From assembly GCA_964475545.1 (NCBI GenBank), contig CAYYXF010000058.1, positions 1-8,812 of the forward strand: a DNA stretch of 8,812 nucleotides, read 5' to 3'. Origin of the DNA: DASPTR01 sp964475545 (GTDB taxonomy: Archaea; Thermoproteota; Bathyarchaeia; Bathyarchaeales; Bathycorpusculaceae). Position numbers and translations under genes: made by a program. Of the stretch, positions 6,186 to 8,812 are shown in pieces (positions within the stretch are counted from its first letter, which is position 1; each line of letters begins with the position of its first letter). The notes under the pieces were generated by a model that saw nothing but the letters and a program-made list of their open reading frames with translations, had not been told where the DNA came from and ran no database searches.

Positions 6186-6773
6186 TCAGACTACCCCGCA
6201 GGCTTCCAATATTTCCTTTGCCGCCTCTTCAGGTTTTCCCTCAGCATTAGCGGCTATCTTTACGGGGGCGCCTGTCAAAACAGCGCATGCCCCAGCCATG
6301 AGCCTGGAAAGCATTAACTCCTCCTTCACAGCTTCCTCCATTGCTTCGTCTCTTCTTCTGCTACTGTCCTTCATTCGTCGTGTGAAAATCTCGTTTGGCT
6401 TAGCTTCAACAAGCACAAGCATTTCCGGCTTCAAAAGCTGCAAAACGTGGCTGGGCAGGCCAGGCATGTATCCTCCTGGTGTCTTTATTGCCATGTGTGT
6501 GTCAATCAATGTTATGCCGTTCAGCAACTTCGCTTTTTCTGAAATTACCTCGGCCACCTCTTTCTGCAGTTTGTGCTGGAAATCCAAGTCTGCTTTTCTC
6601 ATCGCGTCTCTTTCCATAGTTTTCCCATGCTTTCGAAGAGTCTCCAACGTGATTGTTCCATAGTTTAAGACGCTGACTTTTATGCCTGCTTGCCTAGCAA
6701 GTTTCTCGACAAAACTGCAGACCGTAGTCTTTCCAGTTCCTGGTATCCCAGTAACAATTATCGTCTTATTCAT
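6186..6773 (-). CDS. adkA: adenylate kinase, archaeal AdkA type
   Basis: A 195-residue archaeal adenylate kinase (ATP + AMP = 2 ADP), a family distinct in sequence from bacterial Adk. The Walker A loop GIPGTGKTT is at residues 9-17. Family features follow: LNYGTITLE, the KHGKTMERDAMRKAD helix, LIDTHMAIKTPGGYMPGLP (substrate-binding strand and loop), and the arginine-rich short lid RRMKDSSRRRDEA. Length fits the family (about 190-200). ATG at 6773 lies 3 bases after the secY stop, with GGAG inside the end of secY about 8 bases upstream, so the two are translationally linked. The secY-adkA pair is conserved in archaea as well as, with a different Adk, in bacteria. Cytosolic. Confidence 0.94.
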   Translation of the reverse strand: MNKTIIVTGIPGTGKTTVCSFVEKLARQAGIKVSVLNYGTITLETLRKHGKTMERDAMRKADLDFQHKLQKEVAEVISEKAKLLNGITLIDTHMAIKTPGGYMPGLPSHVLQLLKPEMLVLVEAKPNEIFTRRMKDSSRRRDEAMEEAVKEELMLSRLMAGACAVLTGAPVKIAANAEGKPEEAAKEILEACGVV

Positions 6774-6776
6774 GGC

Positions 6777-8258
6777 TTACTCTCCAAATACTCGCCTAAA
6801 AGCTGGAATCGTCTCTGCAGCTCTTTCCTTCACTAAAGTTTCGTAATACTGGTAGACTATTCCAACCGAGAGCAGAACACCCATTCCTGAACCGAAGACT
6901 CCGAAGAAGTCCGACACTCCAGCAACCAGAGCTACCGCTATCCCACCGACGACGGTTACTGCGGGAATGTACCGTTTTAGGATTGACTCAACAGCTTTTC
7001 CAGATCTTCTGTACCCTGGGATCTGCATACCTGCGTCGACCAGCTGATTTGCTACAGTTGATGGCCCTAAACCGCCCACTTCAAGCCATGTAAGCGAAAA
7101 AACCACACAGAAAATAATGAGGATCCCAAGATAGCCAAAGGCTCTATCTGGACGAGCCACAACGTCAATGAAATTGCCAGGCGCGGTAACATAATACACT
7201 AGTCCTCCTGACGGCTGTATTGACGTGCTGTTTCCCGAAGTTACTGTCTCGTAAGTCCCAAGAAGGTCAAGCCAAGGGTTTCTTCCAGCCGGAGGCTGGC
7301 CGTTCATACCCCAGAAAAGCTGTGAAAAGAAATATACGTTGGCAAAGAGTGCGGATGCAAAGATTACGGGCAAATTCGAAACATATAGAAGCTTTATCGG
7401 ATACCTGCTACGGTATCCCCTGTAGCCTGCATAGGATAGGGGCAGTTCCACTCTCACTCCCTCCATGTAGATTATCACTAGAAAAGCTGCTATCGTGGCC
7501 ATAAGACCCATGAGGGATGGATTCTGCGCGTTGAATGCAAGCGGGTAGTCGGTCACTCCTGCAGGCGCGGGATTGTTTCTCAGCCACATTAGTGATACTG
7601 GCTGACCTAATGACAAGACTTGCCCTAGAGCAACGAAGACTCCGTAGGCACGTGACTCTCCTGGGCCAGGTATCGGCGAGAAGCTCTGCAAGAAGATATG
7701 CTGAGCGACTCCTGCCATAATGAATAGGCTTATTCCGCTGCCGAAGCCCCAGCCTTTCTGAACAAGCTCGTCCAATAGCAACACGATAATTCCTGCTGCT
7801 ATAAGCTGGAGAAAAACTACGAGGGCAATTGTGCCCGAAAGGGTTCCGTACATTCCGCCAATGATGTATGCTGAGGCTTGAACCCCCGTTAGGACTATTG
7901 AGAAGACCTTACTCGCGGTTGTGAACAAGCTTCGATCTTCAGGATTTGACATGTCGCACCCTATCATTGCAGAACCAACTAGGAGCTGCAGGATCAACCC
8001 GGCGGTAACTATGGGGCCTATGCCCAGCTCCATTAGGCTGCCACGATTTGATGCAAAGATTATTCGAAGAGCTGCAAGCTCTCCCAAAGGCTGAGCACTG
8101 ATCCCAAAAAGGGGAATCTCAGACATTACCAAGTAGAGAATCAGCGCAAGTGCTGTCCAAAAAAGCTTCTCGTTAAACCTAACTCGGCGTTCAGGGGCCT
8201 TGATCTCCGGGATGATTCGTGCAATAGGTTTGAATAGATTTAGGAATCTTCCGGCCAT
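6777..8258 (-). CDS. secY: preprotein translocase subunit SecY (Sec61 alpha)
   Basis: A 493-residue polytopic protein forming the protein-conducting channel of the plasma membrane. The N-terminal amphipathic segment leads into the first membrane helix (about 32-52). A plug-region segment (around FASNRGSLMELGIGP, about residues 68-82) precedes helix 2. Archaeal-type features include VRVELPLSYAGYRGYRSRYP, matching the conserved cytosolic loop 6/7 region, the PIKLLYVSNLPVIFASAL helix, and IPGYRRSGKAVESIL with its basic loop for ribosome contact before the last helices. Length is usual for archaeal SecY (about 440-500). ATG at 8258 lies 10 bases after the uL15 stop, with a GGAGGAG run at the end of that gene serving as its ribosome-binding site. 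SecE and Sec61-beta are not in view. No disrupted helix or frameshift is apparent. Confidence 0.97.
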   Translation of the reverse strand: MAGRFLNLFKPIARIIPEIKAPERRVRFNEKLFWTALALILYLVMSEIPLFGISAQPLGELAALRIIFASNRGSLMELGIGPIVTAGLILQLLVGSAMIGCDMSNPEDRSLFTTASKVFSIVLTGVQASAYIIGGMYGTLSGTIALVVFLQLIAAGIIVLLLDELVQKGWGFGSGISLFIMAGVAQHIFLQSFSPIPGPGESRAYGVFVALGQVLSLGQPVSLMWLRNNPAPAGVTDYPLAFNAQNPSLMGLMATIAAFLVIIYMEGVRVELPLSYAGYRGYRSRYPIKLLYVSNLPVIFASALFANVYFFSQLFWGMNGQPPAGRNPWLDLLGTYETVTSGNSTSIQPSGGLVYYVTAPGNFIDVVARPDRAFGYLGILIIFCVVFSLTWLEVGGLGPSTVANQLVDAGMQIPGYRRSGKAVESILKRYIPAVTVVGGIAVALVAGVSDFFGVFGSGMGVLLSVGIVYQYYETLVKERAAETIPAFRRVFGE

Positions 8259-8268
8259 TGACTAGCAG

Positions 8269-8703
8269 CTACTCCTCCTTCTCTTCAGTCTCCGCTAAGA
8301 CTTCTCCGCCAGCGTCCTTTATTTTCTGAGTTGCCGATTTTGAGCAGGAAGACACCTTAACTGTTAGCGGTTTAGTGACTTTGCCCGTGCCAAGCAGTTT
8401 GCTGTAGCCAAGGCCTTCCAAATCTATGAGATATTTGCCTTTTTCTGCTAAGATCTCCCCTGCCATTTGATCCAGCTTTCCCACATTTGTGATCGTGATG
8501 TTCTGGCGAAGGCTTCTGGGGCAGGTGAATCCTCTTTTGTCGAAATAATTGGGTTCATATCTTATTACGTAGGACCATTTATGCTTGTGACGCCCAGCCT
8601 TCCGCCCAGGCTTGGATCCCTGGTCTCTATGTTGACCTACTTTGCCGTAACCACAAGTTCTTGAACCACGGTTTTTTCTGCTTTTCCTAAGTCGATGCGG
8701 CAT
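8269..8703 (-). CDS. rpl15: large-subunit ribosomal protein uL15
   Basis: A 144-residue basic protein with the archaeal uL15 N-terminus MPHRLRKSRKNRGSRTCGYG, the Gly/Lys/His-rich rRNA-binding extension (GRKAGRHKHKW) and the C-terminal globular domain ending LGTGKVTKPLTVKVSSCSKS, then KIKDAGGEVL. Length agrees with the archaeal family. It is an early large-subunit assembly protein. ATG at 8703 has AGGT about 6 bases upstream, inside the end of the preceding Hsp20-like gene, and only 3 bases separate it from that gene's stop. secY follows after 10 bases, the classic uL15-secY order. Confidence 0.96.
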   Translation of the reverse strand: MPHRLRKSRKNRGSRTCGYGKVGQHRDQGSKPGRKAGRHKHKWSYVIRYEPNYFDKRGFTCPRSLRQNITITNVGKLDQMAGEILAEKGKYLIDLEGLGYSKLLGTGKVTKPLTVKVSSCSKSATQKIKDAGGEVLAETEEKEE

Positions 8704-8706
8704 TTT

Positions 8707-8812
8707 CTAACCTGCAACTTCGTCTATTATCTTTTCCTGGATGGCTTTTTTCAACTTTATTTCAAGCACACCATTCTTGTATGTTGTACGTATGGTGCTT
8801 GGAATCACTCTC
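8707..8812 (-). CDS. Hsp20/alpha-crystallin family small heat-shock protein, C-terminal end only
   Basis: Only the last 34 residues are inside the window; the 5' end is cut by the right edge. The segment RVIPSTIRTTYKNGVLEIKL closely fits the closing strands of the alpha-crystallin domain, whose hallmark is a short A/T-x-Y-x-NGVLEI-x-L stretch. The tail KKAIQEKIIDEVAG follows; the usual C-terminal I-x-I oligomerisation motif is not evident. The stop TAG at 8707-8709 is 3 bases from the uL15 start, so the two genes are surely transcribed together. In many archaea uL30 precedes uL15; this tail does not look like uL30. Small heat-shock proteins hold unfolding proteins in soluble form. The call rests on one short motif and could fail on the full protein. 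Confidence 0.68.
   Translation of the reverse strand, partial: RVIPSTIRTTYKNGVLEIKLKKAIQEKIIDEVAG

Noticed and set aside
6166..6663. Plus-strand frame of 165 codons
   Set aside because: It lies opposite the clear adkA gene; the Ser/Phe-rich product is a shadow.
1..8812. CRISPR array, insertion sequence, integrase site or toxin-antitoxin pair
   Set aside because: No spaced direct repeats, terminal inverted repeats, transposase motifs or paired small genes were seen anywhere in the window.

Overview
The window looks archaeal and chromosomal. It carries uL15, SecY, the archaeal type of adenylate kinase, an EMC3/TMCO1-type (DUF106) membrane protein, eL34 and an archaeal cytidylate kinase, in the tail order of the archaeal ribosomal-protein super-operon. 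eL34, AdkA and the DUF106 family are not bacterial operon members. Base composition is moderate and start sites carry GGAG/GGTG-type Shine-Dalgarno sequences. A TACK-type lineage such as Bathyarchaeia is my best guess, from gene content and style only; lineage is not proven by anything I can read here.

Left part (1-3020). A partial TPR-like protein runs leftwards off the window edge from 356. A short divergent region (357-478) precedes three rightward genes: a TIM-barrel amidohydrolase (479-1210), an ECF-transporter S-component-like membrane protein (1246-1983) and a HypE-like AIR-synthase-family protein (2010-3020). Gaps of 35 and 26 bases suggest one transcript for the three. After a 200-base gap with a good archaeal TATA-like box comes a radical SAM protein with a C-terminal cysteine cluster (3221-4288). 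These four look like accessory metabolism (small-molecule uptake and conversion), but no shared pathway can be named.

Middle (4289-4776). A 488-base convergent gap separates the rightward genes from the leftward operon. It contains only weak coding signals, the best being a 56-codon leftward reading frame that an in-frame TGA separates from an upstream ATG.

Right part (4777-8812, all minus strand). Read leftwards: the C-terminal end of a small heat-shock protein (Hsp20-like), uL15, SecY, AdkA, DUF106, eL34, Cmk. Gaps are 1 to 23 bases throughout, so this is one tightly packed operon for ribosome assembly, membrane-protein insertion (SecY plus an Oxa1-superfamily insertase) and nucleotide kinases. 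Two deviations from common archaeal order stand out: an Hsp20-like gene sits where uL30 would be expected before uL15, and the operon stops after cmk with no eL14 or truB/cbf5 in view.

I found no CRISPR array, insertion sequence, tRNA or rRNA, and no clear novel defence or mobile system. The most interesting points are the Hsp20-like neighbour of uL15, the radical SAM protein with an altered GGE motif, the HypE-like protein without its C-terminal cysteine, and a sharp change in C-over-G bias near 1210.
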